From Ciona savignyi (lineage: Eukaryota > Chordata > Ascidiacea > Phlebobranchia > Cionidae): a DNA stretch of 64,000 nt. Under the pieces are notes generated by a model. That model made no database searches. It had not been told where the DNA came from and was given only the letters and a program-made list of their open reading frames with translations. The position numbers and the translations under genes are program-made. Shown here one piece after another: positions 57,501 to 64,000 of this stretch (position 1 is the stretch's first letter; each line of letters opens with the position of its first letter). The stretch spans positions 181,173 through 245,172 of the forward strand of contig CH002506.1 in assembly GCA_000149265.1 (NCBI GenBank). The letters run 5' to 3'.

Positions 57501-59274
57501 CTGCAAGAAAAATTGACTAAATAAACTGATTTTATTTCCATTCAGAAAGGAATCTGGACCTTAGTATCTAAAAACCTCCTGGTGTGTTTTTTAAAAATAC
57601 AACTGTGTGATATTCATGTAGATATCTTAAATGCTAAGACCAGTAATTAAATTTATTGTTTGTTTTGTTTTAATCATTGTTAAAACTTTACAAATAACAA
57701 AAAGTTAAAAACAACAAAATGGCACCGTGTGTTAGGGCCGGTACCTTCCCGTCCATAGGATATTGCAAAGTTTTCATCTAGAATTTTAAATTTCTGTTCT
57801 TTTCAGGATGAAAGTGAAGATAGAACTTCACCCAAACAACTGATGGATGAGATATTAAAGCAAGGAGAAGGGGTGGGTGTAGATGCCCGTGTTGGATTAT
57901 AATTAGAATGTGGTCGTCTACAGGTTTATGAATGTCCACTTGTGGGATAATATATCATTGCAGTGTTTAACATTATTTTACATCAACACAATCAATCATT
58001 ACACTAATCCACTATCAAGCTAATAAACCATTAAGACAATCCACCATCAACCCCATCAATTATCAACATAACCCAATCAACCATCAATGCAATCGACCAT
58101 TAGCTCAATTAACCATCAACACAATCAATCATTAGCATAATAAAGCATTAACACAATCAACAGAGTCGACCACAATCGAGTGATTCAACTACAAAGTCAC
58201 CCCGAGTGTCCGAAGGCATCTGCAGTTCCCTCCCAGTATCAACCACATTGAAACGAATGCAGGAACAAGAGATACGAAGGTTTATGAGTTGGTGCGGTCA
58301 CCACACTGGATTTTAATCTCAATTAAATGGGTTTTATATGTACATTGCTTAGATTTTATCCTGCCCACTTTCGGAGCGATTACAGTGTTCTGTGTATGAT
58401 TGAGATGTTTCTTCCATTAAGTTTTTCTTGAACTCATTAATCTTGTTTCTTTATGCTAGTTCAGTTTGATCCAACAGTAATTTGGCTGTGGGCCCAATTT
58501 AAGAGTTAGCCATAAAATTTGTTTTAAGAGTTAGCCATAAATACACATTGTAATGTAAGGTTCTATAAAAAAAATTGCATAACTCGATTGAATCGATTTA
58601 TCCCACAGAAGCCCGATGTTTGGGGGGATACTGGAGGAGTTGCTGTCATCCACTCTTAGTAACATCATGGAGGAGGCTTTGAGTGGCGAAGTTATTCTCA
58701 CTGCTCGCCCTCGTGTGGTCGCCCTACCGCCATCGCGTGTTCAAAGTGCAACAAACAGGTTTGTCGGAAGTCAGGATTTAGTGACACGTGGTCTTTGGGT
58801 AGGATATTCAGGTTTTATCCTTGTGAAAGATGAGAATCGTCAGATTACCCTGTGTGCATTGTCAGGTTAACAGAGCTATTGCAGTGTATTGTATATGATT
58901 AAAACCTGGTATTTTATTTCAAACCATTAGACCATTGCTATTTTGTATGTCCACCACTACAACCAGGGATGAACATTTGGTGAAAAGTAAGAACGGAATG
59001 TGGGGAAACTGCACACTAATTTAAAGAATATGGCGTTAGGGTTAGTGTTTGCGCAGGATAAGAATTAGTTTTTCCTTCTTTTAGTGTTGCCCTTAACATT
59101 TTATTGTTTAAATTCCACTAATTTTTTTTATTTGAATTCCACTTAAATCCTACCCCTAGACCCCCAAGCCTAACCCCGTCACGCAAGAGTGATTCTGCGA
59201 CCAGTCGTCGCCAGCGGTCACGTGGTGGCTCGTCCAATGGGAAGTCCCGAAATTCTGCTAAACAAAAGAAATAA
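33546..59274 (+). CDS. CFAP65: Cilia- and flagella-associated protein 65-like (CCDC108), 40 visible exons
   Basis: Long axonemal protein required for motile cilia and sperm flagella in other animals. I joined 40 exons with GT/AG borders and matching phases into an open frame of about 1,873 residues plus a short piece lost in the gap at 40153-40252; the human protein has about 1,925. The clearest matches to CFAP65 from family knowledge are WKGWEPGEEYTRNLTLKNVN (exon 3), FFSTLFPQVIVLSAGTSFSL (exon 4), PLFLDLFGT (exon 12), EYWAESGEFD (exon 25), LHFPGTQHTF (exon 27) and MEEALSGEVILTARPRVVAL (exon 39). Repeated beta-rich segments resemble MSP/ASH modules. The start (MIAAEARSID) is the first ATG of an exon that splices in phase. 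The end is basic (SAKQKK, TAA). Introns hold many SINEs. Confidence 0.88.
34000..34179. mobile_element. Foldback MITE (180 bp) with telomere-like interior, CFAP65 intron 2
   Basis: The left arm (34000-34039, starting CTAAAAGGAGGGAAAGAGCA) and right arm (34142-34179, ending TTTACCTCCTTTTAG) are inverted repeats of nearly 40 bp, roughly 85 percent alike by eye. The interior contains GGTTAGGATTAGTGTTAGGA, resembling degenerate TTAGGG repeats. No target duplication could be fixed. Confidence 0.65.
34318..34447 (+). repeat. tRNA-headed SINE, 3' half
   Basis: CACACTGCAATAGCTCCTAT to AAATATCCTATC. The tRNA head is absent. Confidence 0.75.
35534..35715 (-). repeat. tRNA-headed SINE, 3' half, reverse orientation
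   Basis: GGGATAAGTTATTTATGTTT to ATAACCCACTTATTTTG, including CACCTTGCGCCCATCGTCG. A short sense-oriented tail remnant follows at 35726-35770. Confidence 0.7.
37050..37377 (+). repeat. tRNA-headed SINE with duplicated head
   Basis: The head region AATCTAGTCACTCGCTAGTC recurs about 90 bp later as AATCTAGTCGCTCGCTAGTC, followed by one body and the end AATAAACATGAAAA. This looks like a nested or head-to-tail insertion. Confidence 0.65.
38057..38170 (+). repeat. tRNA-derived SINE head
   Basis: TGAGCTGAGTGGTAGCGCG (A-box region) and TTGTCGGTACGATACC (B-box region), followed by TTCCTTGGGCAAGGATCTTA as in the main SINE. Confidence 0.55.
38895..38975. repeat. AT-rich microsatellite, CFAP65 intron 8
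   Basis: Runs of TACATATATATATATAATA with interspersed ACTTGTA, just upstream of the exon 9 acceptor at 39004. Confidence 0.85.
39700..39958 (-). repeat. tRNA-headed SINE, reverse orientation
   Basis: TTGGGTTACCGGAGCTATTG, AGTGCTTTGCTCAAGGACAA and GCTAGCGACCAGTTTCGCAA mark it. The tail end is decayed. Confidence 0.7.
39958..40077 (+). repeat. SINE fragment ending at the exon 11 splice acceptor
   Basis: TGTATCCTTGGGTAGGACTT through ACACACTGTAATAGTGACCC, then ATTCCTGGCAG, the acceptor of CFAP65 exon 11. The fragment stops in the SINE core. Confidence 0.55.
40153..40252. other. Assembly gap (100 N) inside CFAP65
   Basis: It removes the end of exon 11 and its donor. Comparison with the usual CFAP65 length suggests only a few tens of residues are missing. 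Confidence 0.99.
42170..42236 (+). repeat. Three tandem 22-bp units, CFAP65 intron 13
   Basis: ATTCTGACATATATACAAGG followed by TA, three times in a row and nearly perfect. Confidence 0.9.
43129..43335 (-). repeat. tRNA-headed SINE, 3' part, reverse orientation
   Basis: AGGATAGGATATTCATGTTT to AGTGCCTTGCCCAA; the tRNA head is missing. Confidence 0.8.
45686..45985 (-). repeat. tRNA-headed SINE, full length, reverse orientation
   Basis: From ATGGGTTATTCATTTCAATT through AAGTGCCTTGTCCAAGGGAA and AAGTTTCGAACCTACC to AAGCTAATCGGTTGGA. Confidence 0.78.
46013..46200 (+). repeat. tRNA-headed SINE, 3' part, ending 19 bp before the exon 20 acceptor
   Basis: CTGTCCTTGGGCACTTCACC to ACATAAATATATCCTAA. 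The acceptor of exon 20 is at 46218-46219. Confidence 0.75.
47160..47430 (+). repeat. tRNA-headed SINE in CFAP65 intron 22
   Basis: GCCGAAGGGTTGCAGGTTTG, GTCGATTGTGTCTGTGGGCA and ATGAATATCCTATCCTATTT. The tail lies about 45 bp before the exon 23 acceptor. Confidence 0.8.
47877..48174 (+). repeat. tRNA-headed SINE, best copy in the window
   Basis: The head has TGGTCTAGTGG, a perfect RNA polymerase III A box (TRGYNNARNNG), and GGTGCGAAACTGG as a B box with one mismatch. The body runs TGTGTCCTTGGGCAAGGCAC, CACACTGCAATAGCTCCAGT and GGTGGGCGCGAGGTGATCTG. The tail is TATCCTATCCTATCCTA. About 298 bp. This copy serves as the reference for the family. Confidence 0.88.
48201..48607. mobile_element. 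hAT-type MITE (407 bp) with 8-bp target duplication
   Basis: The left end CAGTGCTCCGCAACCTTTTT and right end ACTGGTTGCAGAGCACTG form inverted repeats. The flanks are CTCTAACC (48193-48200) and CTCTAACT (48608-48615), differing at one base. It carries no transposase and lies in CFAP65 intron 23, 26 bp after the reference SINE. Confidence 0.85.
50350..50635 (+). repeat. tRNA-headed SINE, full length
   Basis: CTGGTCAGATTAGTGCATCG through GTCGCTAGCTAGTCGGTTGT to AAATATCCTATCCTATTCTA, in CFAP65 intron 26. Confidence 0.85.
51143..51426 (+). repeat. tRNA-headed SINE ending 18 bp before the exon 28 acceptor
   Basis: GATTAGCATGATGGGTTGGT through AACCCGACGGTTGGCGTGAG to ATGAATATCTTGTTTTATCC. The exon 28 acceptor is at 51443-51444. 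Confidence 0.8.
51926..52160 (+). repeat. tRNA-headed SINE, old copy
   Basis: TGTTAGCCCATTGGCAGCAT (A-box region), GGGAGTTCAAAACCC (B-box region), then a strongly decayed body with ACACACTGCAACAGTAACCC. Confidence 0.6.
52403..52680 (+). repeat. tRNA-headed SINE, old copy
   Basis: CCGATTGGTTGGCTTTATCG, GTTGTGGGATTGAAACCAGT and CACACTGTAATAGCTCCGGT. The tail is reduced to ATAAACATGACTATACC. Confidence 0.6.
53878..54163 (+). repeat. tRNA-headed SINE, full length
   Basis: CCGGTTAGTCTAGTGTTTTA, GGTTGCAGGTACGAAACTGG, GCTAGCTAGTCAGTTGTGTC, then the tail ATGAATATCATATCCTATTT. A second tail fragment lies at 53385-53466. Confidence 0.82.
55016..55680 (+). repeat. Core-module repeats in CFAP65 introns 32-33
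   Basis: Three decayed units: CACACTGTAATGGCTCGAGC near 55036, ACTGTTATAGCTCCTGCAAC near 55483 and CACAGTATAACTCCAGCAGC near 55604, each followed by CTGTGAGCATGAG or similar. Same family as 1321-1740. Exon 33 (55197-55295) lies between the first and second. Confidence 0.5.
55965..56235 (-). repeat. tRNA-headed SINE, reverse orientation, just before exon 35
   Basis: From TTGGGAAAACGCATGAGGG through GTGACCAGTTTCAAAGATGC to the head near TTAACCAAGATAATC. It ends about 20 bp before the exon 35 acceptor at 56253. Confidence 0.72.
56408..56478 (+). repeat. tRNA-like sequence (tRNA pseudogene or SINE head)
   Basis: GCCTCAGTCGGCAGAGCATT resembles a D arm, and GTGAGTTTGAAACTCAC forms a perfect 5-bp T stem with a 7-base loop. 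The acceptor stem (GTGCCTC against ATGCCAC) does not pair, so a functional tRNA is not supported. Confidence 0.5.
56637..56723 (+). repeat. Short tandem repeat, three units
   Basis: CTTTGACTGTACGGCTGTAT occurs three times, the last two each followed by TATTAGAAATG. Confidence 0.85.
57310..57420 (+). repeat. CFAP65: Coding minisatellite in CFAP65 exon 36
   Basis: Five imperfect in-frame units of 21-30 bp encode the pattern P-Q/H-T-x-G-E/G (PPQTGGEFPHTEV, LPHTQGEPPQTQG, ETPQTEG). It lengthens a disordered C-terminal region without breaking the frame. Confidence 0.8.
57985..58170. repeat. Degenerate ACCATCAAC/CAATCAATC repeat
   Basis: Many short units such as CAATCAACCATCAATGC with period near 14-18, ending about 25 bp before CFAP65 exon 38. 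Confidence 0.6.
58797..58903 (-). repeat. SINE tail half, reverse orientation
   Basis: GGTAGGATATTCAGGTTTTA to GAGCTATTGCAGTGTATTGT. Confidence 0.65.
58978..59087. mobile_element. Foldback MITE copy, partly decayed
   Basis: GGGGAAACTGCACACTAATT, the interior GGCGTTAGGGTTAGTGTTTG and the right end CTTCTTTTAGTG match the 34000-34179 family. It lies in the last CFAP65 intron, 70 bp before exon 40. Confidence 0.5.
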
Positions 59275-59366
59275 AAAATATTTTTCCATGTTTTAGATTT
59301 TTTATAACAATATTTGTGAAATGTTTTTACTGATAAAAGTATTTTGTTATTAAATTCAGGATCACC

Positions 59367-59372
59367 AATAAA
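59367..59372 (+). terminator. Poly(A) signal AATAAA after CFAP65
   Basis: AATAAATAAA lies 93 bp after the CFAP65 stop codon in a T-rich context. Confidence 0.6.
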
Positions 59373-59774
59373 TAAACTTGTGATTTTTAAAGAAATTTAT
59401 TCTAAATCACTGATAAACTTCTTGGACTTATAGTGATAATTTCTCTAGATTACTAATTAACATAGTTTTGAAAAAAACTGACAGACTTTCACCGAAATAT
59501 GGCGAGTTAGAACAGTTTCAGGTGGAATAAATTACAACCCGAGATGTATTATTACCCAACCCATGGGGTCTATTACTATCCCAGAACAATATTGTCTGAC
59601 ATGTTATTTAATTTTTATGTAAGTTGTTGTTCTAATTTTTATGTAAGTTGTAAATCAGTAGCGGCCTACGTAAATGGATACAGATGGAAAAACCGAACAA
59701 TGACTGGGTTTGACCATCCACTCCACTAACATTGCTTCGATTCAGGGAATTTAAATAAATTGTTAGAAAAAAAG

Positions 59775-60040
59775 AATTATTGATGTTTATTCCTGTGGAA
59801 AAACAAAAGCGGCATAAATACATCGTGAGATTACCTCATGCCCACCATCCGGTTACCCAAACCATTGCAGTGAGTTGTGTATGATGAAAACGTTTCTTCA
59901 ATTCAATAGCATCAATTCACTGGGTTCGGGCAATATCCGTTAAGTTTCTTGCCCAAAGTGCAAGGACACAACCGACCATTTTTAAACCAACAATCCTTTG
60001 GCTGAAAAGCGATGCTAACCGACTGAGCCAATCGGTCTAA
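59775..60040 (-). repeat. tRNA-headed SINE, reverse orientation
   Basis: From TTGATGTTTATTCCTGTGG through CCATCCGGTTACCCAAACC to GACTGAGCCAATCGGTCTAA. It fills much of the space between the convergent CFAP65 and EHMT genes. Confidence 0.72.
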
Positions 60041-60283
60041 CGAATTAAATCTGAAGCTTAAATAGTCCGGTAATCTGTCCAACTAAGCAGTATTGTTAAA
60101 TAACAGAAAATAACAAAACAACTGAAGTTTACCATAAAACAATCAAATTAATTTAGACTAAGTTTAACTAAAAAATGTTTGGTAGAAACAATTTATGTGG
60201 CATTATATTCATACCAATGACATAACATCCAGTGACTTTAAATTCTGACTGGTGAAGTTTTGCAATACTACATCATGCACCAA

Positions 60284-60496
60284 GGGTGCCGCTAAATACT
60301 ACAGGATCGCTTAGATTGCTATGGAAAGTAATTCTAACCCTGTCTCAAATACTAATCTCAACCACAGAACTAACTTTAACCCCAACCCTAACATTAATAT
60401 CATAATCTTTATTTTAGTGAGAGAAGTTTTCTCCAAGGCTTTTGTAATTACGAAGCATAGTAAGTCCAAGCGCTCCTGTAGTATTTAGAGGTATTG
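60284..60496. mobile_element. MITE (213 bp) with perfect 8-bp target duplication
   Basis: TGCACCAA is repeated exactly at 60276-60283 and 60497-60504. Inside, CTAAATACTACAGGATCGCT (60292) and AAGCGCTCCTGTAGTATTTA (60467) are inverted. The interior has TTTAACCCCAACCCTAACAT, another telomere-like stretch. It lies between CFAP65 and EHMT. Confidence 0.7.
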
Positions 60497-60577
60497 TGCA
60501 CCAATGACCCAACCAGTCATTTTAGTCGGACATGTAAACTTAACTTTCCAACATAAAAAAAACATTCAAATGGTCCT

Positions 60578-60583
60578 TTTTAT
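60578..60583 (-). terminator. Poly(A) signal AATAAA for the EHMT-like gene
   Basis: TTTATT on the plus strand reads AATAAA on the minus strand, 140 bp beyond the stop codon at 60723-60725. Confidence 0.5.
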
Positions 60584-60722
60584 TGACTTGAATTGTTACA
60601 CCATGTAACAGATTTCTGCAATCCTTTAAAAACATATTTCCTTCACAACGGACATGCATAAAAATCCACATCGGCCCCAAAATGAGGAAATGAAGAAAGA
60701 AGGGTATTAAAACGCTAACGCA

Positions 60723-63371
60723 TCAGTTTGTGACGTCATTATTAGTGGTTGTGACATCATCGCCTTCTTTCGTAACATCTTCCGATGCATTTCCTGAAAA
60801 TAAAAGTGAGGATAATAGATGGTGTAAGAAACTTGACTGTGGACAAAAGGTGTGTCAAATCACCAAGAGTTGTAGGTTGAAAACTGGTTGGTTGTGTCCT
60901 TGGGCAAGGCACTTAATGTTTCTATCATATTCAACACACTTCAATAGTTCCGGTAACCCGACGGTGGATGTGAGGTGATCTAACGATTGCCCGCGTGTTA
61001 AACCCCTTGGTTTTTCCATTCACGGGGATAAACATGAATATCCTATCCCATCCTACTTCAACATACTTGCTTAATTAGTCTAAAGGTTAGAACAATATTC
61101 AAACCAGACTGGTTTCAGGTTCAATATACCAACCATAACCACAAATGTTTGTAAAGTCACTAAAAGGTAAAATTTTGCAATTAATTGAGCCAAATGGATA
61201 TATGGGTTAAACAAAACCTAGAGCAGTCTACATTACATTAAACACACGGCATTAGCTATGGTAACCGGACTGTGGGCACAGGGTAAAACTCACGATTCCT
61301 GTGATAAACAACGATTATCCTGACCAACCTGTCTCTTTCTGCTGGGTCTCAAACTCGGCTTTCTTCCGATAAACTTCAGCTGAATATTTGCACAAGGGGG
61401 AGCCACACTGGCAGGTGAACTGACGGCATTTCACGTCCCAGAATCGATCCCCATAGTCGAACCTGGGTGATTTAAACATTTATTTTGAGGAAAGGGGTGA
61501 GGGTGGATAGTGATTGTTAATGTCAGCTTATCTTTCTTGTACTTAATACTGAATGATTTGGTTTAAATTGGACGTCAACACAGACACTCATGTTTTTCAG
61601 ATTGTTATATTAAAAAAACACTCCTGATATTATGACACACATCTACAATAGCTTGCCATGAATCTCAACATTGTAATAACACTTGTACACCATCATGACA
61701 TCTCACCCATACTATTATGACATAACACCCATACTATTATGACATAACACCCATACTATTATGACATAACACCCATGCTACTATGACATCACACCCATGC
61801 TACTATGACATCACACCCATGCTACAATGACATCACACCCATACTATTATGACATAACACCCATACTATTATGACATAACACCCATACTATTATGACATA
61901 ACACCCATGCTACTATGACATCACACCCATGCTACTATGACATCACACCCATGCTACTATGACATCACACCCATACTACAATCACATCACACCCATGCTA
62001 CTATGACATCACACCCATACTACCATGACATAACACCCATACTATTATGACATAACACCCATACTACCATGACATCACACCCACCCAAGTTCCTCATCAG
62101 CTTGTATGACACGTGTGGTGAAGTATGCGAGGATGGGGAATCGGATGTCGTGGTGACCGACGAATACTCGGATCGGAACCAGGTTGGGTTCGCACAGGTG
62201 GTTGATAAACCGCGACACGTTGCCGTAGTTACGAGCGTCGATGCAGTAGATCTCACCTTCCTGGCAAAGTGGTTGGAATATTATGAAGTGATAAATGGGT
62301 TATATTCGAAGACGGGGTTTATTGTACGGCTATTTGTGTTTTATCTATGGAAAGGGAAACAAAAGGAAGTGAAATAACATCGGCAGTCGTCAGATTCTTT
62401 TTGTGTTCGCCATTATGGAAATGGAGCTATTGTAGTGATTATTTTATAATAAATATACCATGTAAATATTTTTATTCTTATTGGAAATTCATGTGTTATC
62501 ACATGGACAATCGTTAAATTAAGCTGTGCCTACCGATATGATTAACCTTGGTTTAAACAAGCAAAATTACACGAATGGCAAATTACTTTACATGTCCAGT
62601 CTGTAATCAGTTTATTAACTCGACTGCGGATAAAAAGTATAATAGCCAACTCATAATTTTGTAATGGTTCCTTATAAATCTAAAAAGCAAGTTTAAGTGA
62701 CGCTTTAATAAAAACTTAAGTTAAAACCTAAATTTTAACTCCACAGCAAGCACAAGTGAAATGAATATTTGGAGACAAAGTTAACGAATATTATGAAGAG
62801 ATGGTTATGTAAAAAGACGGGGGTTGGACAATTGTGTGGCTATTTGTGTTTTATCTATGGAAAGGAAAAACACAAAAAAGCGAAATCACATCGGCAATCG
62901 TCAGAATTCATTGGTTTTCACCATGTTAATAGACGTATTACAGTTATTTTATAAAAAATATACCATATCCATATTTCATTCTTATGGAAGGGAAAATGCA
63001 GGTGTTAACACAGCGGAAAATTGTCAGTTTACTCCATGCCTACCAATGTAAATGACCTTGCTTTGAAAATTACAAGAATGAAAAATCAGTTTACATGTTG
63101 AGTCTGATGATTTAAGGACTGTAAAAAATCAAGATAAAGGAGCTTTCTAATGAGAACATAAGTTAAAAACCTAATTTTAACTTGACAAAAGACAAAACAA
63201 CGAACCTTGTTTTCAAGATCGAATAAATACGAGTCATCTTCCCTCTGATCAGCCTCATCATCGGTCAGCAATTCACCCACGTACTCGCACACGAATGCCC
63301 CACGTGGTATCGTCTCTAGTGCACGCAGCCCCCACCCCATGCCCTGGGTTCGGTAAATTTGGAGACGATAC
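60723..63371 (-). CDS. EHMT1: Histone-lysine N-methyltransferase EHMT (G9a/GLP)-like, C-terminal four exons
   Basis: Nuclear enzyme that mono- and dimethylates histone H3 lysine 9 using S-adenosylmethionine. Exons on the minus strand: 63371-63206, 62260-62085, 61462-61329 and 60793-60723, in phase with GT/AG borders. Exon order gives [40 protein letters not shown], then [20 protein letters not shown] with PN (cofactor and zinc-binding NHxCxPN motif), [11 protein letters not shown] (catalytic tyrosine) and post-[11 protein letters not shown]. The spacing and the SYLFDLENK and [14 protein letters not shown] stretches point to EHMT rather than SUV39H. After the SET region a short acidic tail ([13 protein letters not shown]) ends at TGA. 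Ankyrin repeats and the pre-SET part must lie beyond 64000. EHMT1 and EHMT2 cannot be told apart here; invertebrates usually have one. Confidence 0.9.
60855..61053 (+). repeat. tRNA-headed SINE in the last EHMT intron (antisense to the gene)
   Basis: GAGTTGTAGGTTGAAAACTG, TGTGTCCTTGGGCAAGGCAC, AACCCGACGGTGGATGTGAG and the tail ATGAATATCCTATCCCATCC. Confidence 0.82.
61075..61322 (+). repeat. Old SINE copy reaching the EHMT exon 3 splice donor
   Basis: TTAGTCTAAAGGTTAGAACA at the head, then GCATTAGCTATGGTAACCGG and AACGATTATCCTGACC. Its tail ends about 7 bp from the end of the EHMT exon at 61329. Confidence 0.5.
61690..62084. repeat. 22-bp minisatellite starting at an EHMT splice donor
   Basis: About 18 units of ACCCATACTATTATGACATA plus AC, with a CTACTATGACATCAC variant in blocks. 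The array ends at 62084; the EHMT exon ends at 62085, and the donor GTGGGTGTGATGTC is itself the edge unit read on the minus strand. Confidence 0.9.
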
Positions 63372-63384
63372 CTGATATTAAACT

Positions 63385-63960
63385 AGGTAAATTCGTAAAC
63401 AATTACTAAAATTAAACTAGGCAAATTTGGAGACATTACCTCAAGTTAAACTTGCTAAATTTAGAGACATTTCCCAATAGTTAAATTTGCTAAATTTGGA
63501 GACAGTACCTAAAGTTAAATTTGCTAAATTTGCAGACAATTGTTAAAGTTAAACTTGCTAAATTCGAAGACACTATCCAAAGTTAAATTTGCTAAATTTA
63601 GAGACAATTGTTAAGTTAAACTTGCTAAATTTGAAGACACTTTACAAAGTTAAATTTGCTAAATTTAGAGACAATTGTTAAAGTTAAACTTGCTAAATTT
63701 GGGGACAATTGTTAAAGTTTAATTTGCTAAATTTAGAGACAATTGTTAAGTTAAACTTGCTAAATTTGAAGACACTATCCAAAGTTAAATTTGCTAAATT
63801 TAGAGACAATTGTTAAAGTTAAACTTGCTTAATTTGGGGACAATTGTTAAAGTTTAATTTGCTAAATTTAGAGACAATTGTTAAAGTTAAACTTGCTAAA
63901 TTAGGAGACAATTGTTAAGGTTAAATTTGCTTAATTTACAGACAATTGTATCTAAAATTA
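63385..63960. repeat. 34-bp minisatellite in the EHMT intron at the window end
   Basis: About 16 units of TTAAATTTGCTAAATTTAGA followed by GACAATTGTTAAAG, alternating two subtypes (AAACTTGC and AAATTTGC). It starts within 15 bp of the acceptor of the first EHMT exon in the window. Confidence 0.9.
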
Positions 63961-64000
63961 AACTAGCTAACTAAGGAGATGGTAACTTAAGTTCTAGCTA

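Larger units (their letters stand above)
48754..59274 (+). other. CFAP65: CFAP65 exons 24-40
   Basis: Exons: 48754-49021, 49388-49503, 50093-50220, 50829-50939, 51445-51636, 52215-52376, 52849-52992, 53562-53678, 54233-54475, 55197-55295, 55798-55934, 56254-56370, 57199-57433, 57807-57872, 58197-58279, 58609-58758 and 59160-59274. Exons 24 and 26 use weak donors (GTTGGT, GTTCGT), but only these keep the frame. Exon 32 is charged (AWEAERERQLVEF) and probably helical. Exon 36 has a proline/threonine/glutamine repeat. Exon 38 is short and was placed because exons 37 and 39 do not join in phase without it. Confidence 0.82.

Noticed and set aside
32902-59274. Roadblock and CFAP65 as one operon
   Set aside because: The 353-bp spacer is longer than the very short spacers typical of Ciona operons, and no clear trans-splice acceptor was found before CFAP65. 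Possible, but unsupported.
61690-62084. CRISPR-like array
   Set aside because: The units are directly adjacent with no unique spacers, and the host is a eukaryote. It is a minisatellite. The same applies to 63385-63960.

Overview
This AT-rich, intron-rich window is animal DNA, and it most resembles a sea squirt (tunicate) of the genus Ciona. The grounds are compact multi-exon genes with metazoan cilium and chromatin proteins, the same short tRNA-headed SINE in more than 20 copies ending in TATCCTATCCTA-type tails, and many small MITEs. Two 100-base runs of N (2973-3072 and 40153-40252) are assembly gaps. The species call is inference, since no marker gene was compared.

Layout. (1) 0.1-10 kb, plus strand: two tandem six-exon serine carboxypeptidase genes, A and B, with the same intron positions. 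Copy B is complete (476 codons). Copy A is broken by a gap next to an apparent one-base frameshift. (2) 10-19.4 kb: no convincing gene; SINE fragments, a small hAT-type element and tRNA-like repeats. (3) 19.4-22.5 kb, minus strand: a two-exon gene for a 911-residue multi-pass membrane protein with a C-terminal endonuclease/exonuclease/phosphatase domain, resembling CWH43/PGAP2IP (GPI-anchor lipid remodelling). (4) 22.5-32.8 kb: mostly non-coding, with a hAT-type MITE carrying a perfect 8-bp target duplication and two weak coding candidates. (5) 32.9-33.2 kb, plus: an intronless roadblock/LC7 dynein light chain, with an RFX X-box-like site 88 bp upstream. (6) 33.5-59.3 kb, plus: a 40-exon gene read through exon by exon (about 1,873 residues plus a small piece lost in a gap), matching the cilium protein CFAP65/CCDC108. 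(7) 60.7-63.4 kb, minus: the last four exons of a G9a/GLP-type (EHMT) histone H3K9 methyltransferase, containing the SET and post-SET regions. Its 5' part lies beyond the window.

Two neighbours on the same strand, the roadblock light chain and CFAP65, both serve motile cilia. CFAP65 and EHMT are tail to tail. The introns are packed with SINEs. Several sense-oriented copies end just before CFAP65 splice acceptors, and a 22-bp minisatellite begins right at an EHMT splice donor. The most unusual signals are the patchwork identity of the two carboxypeptidase copies, their plant-like catalytic motifs, and a roughly 45-bp core sequence shared by the SINE and a separate intronic repeat family.
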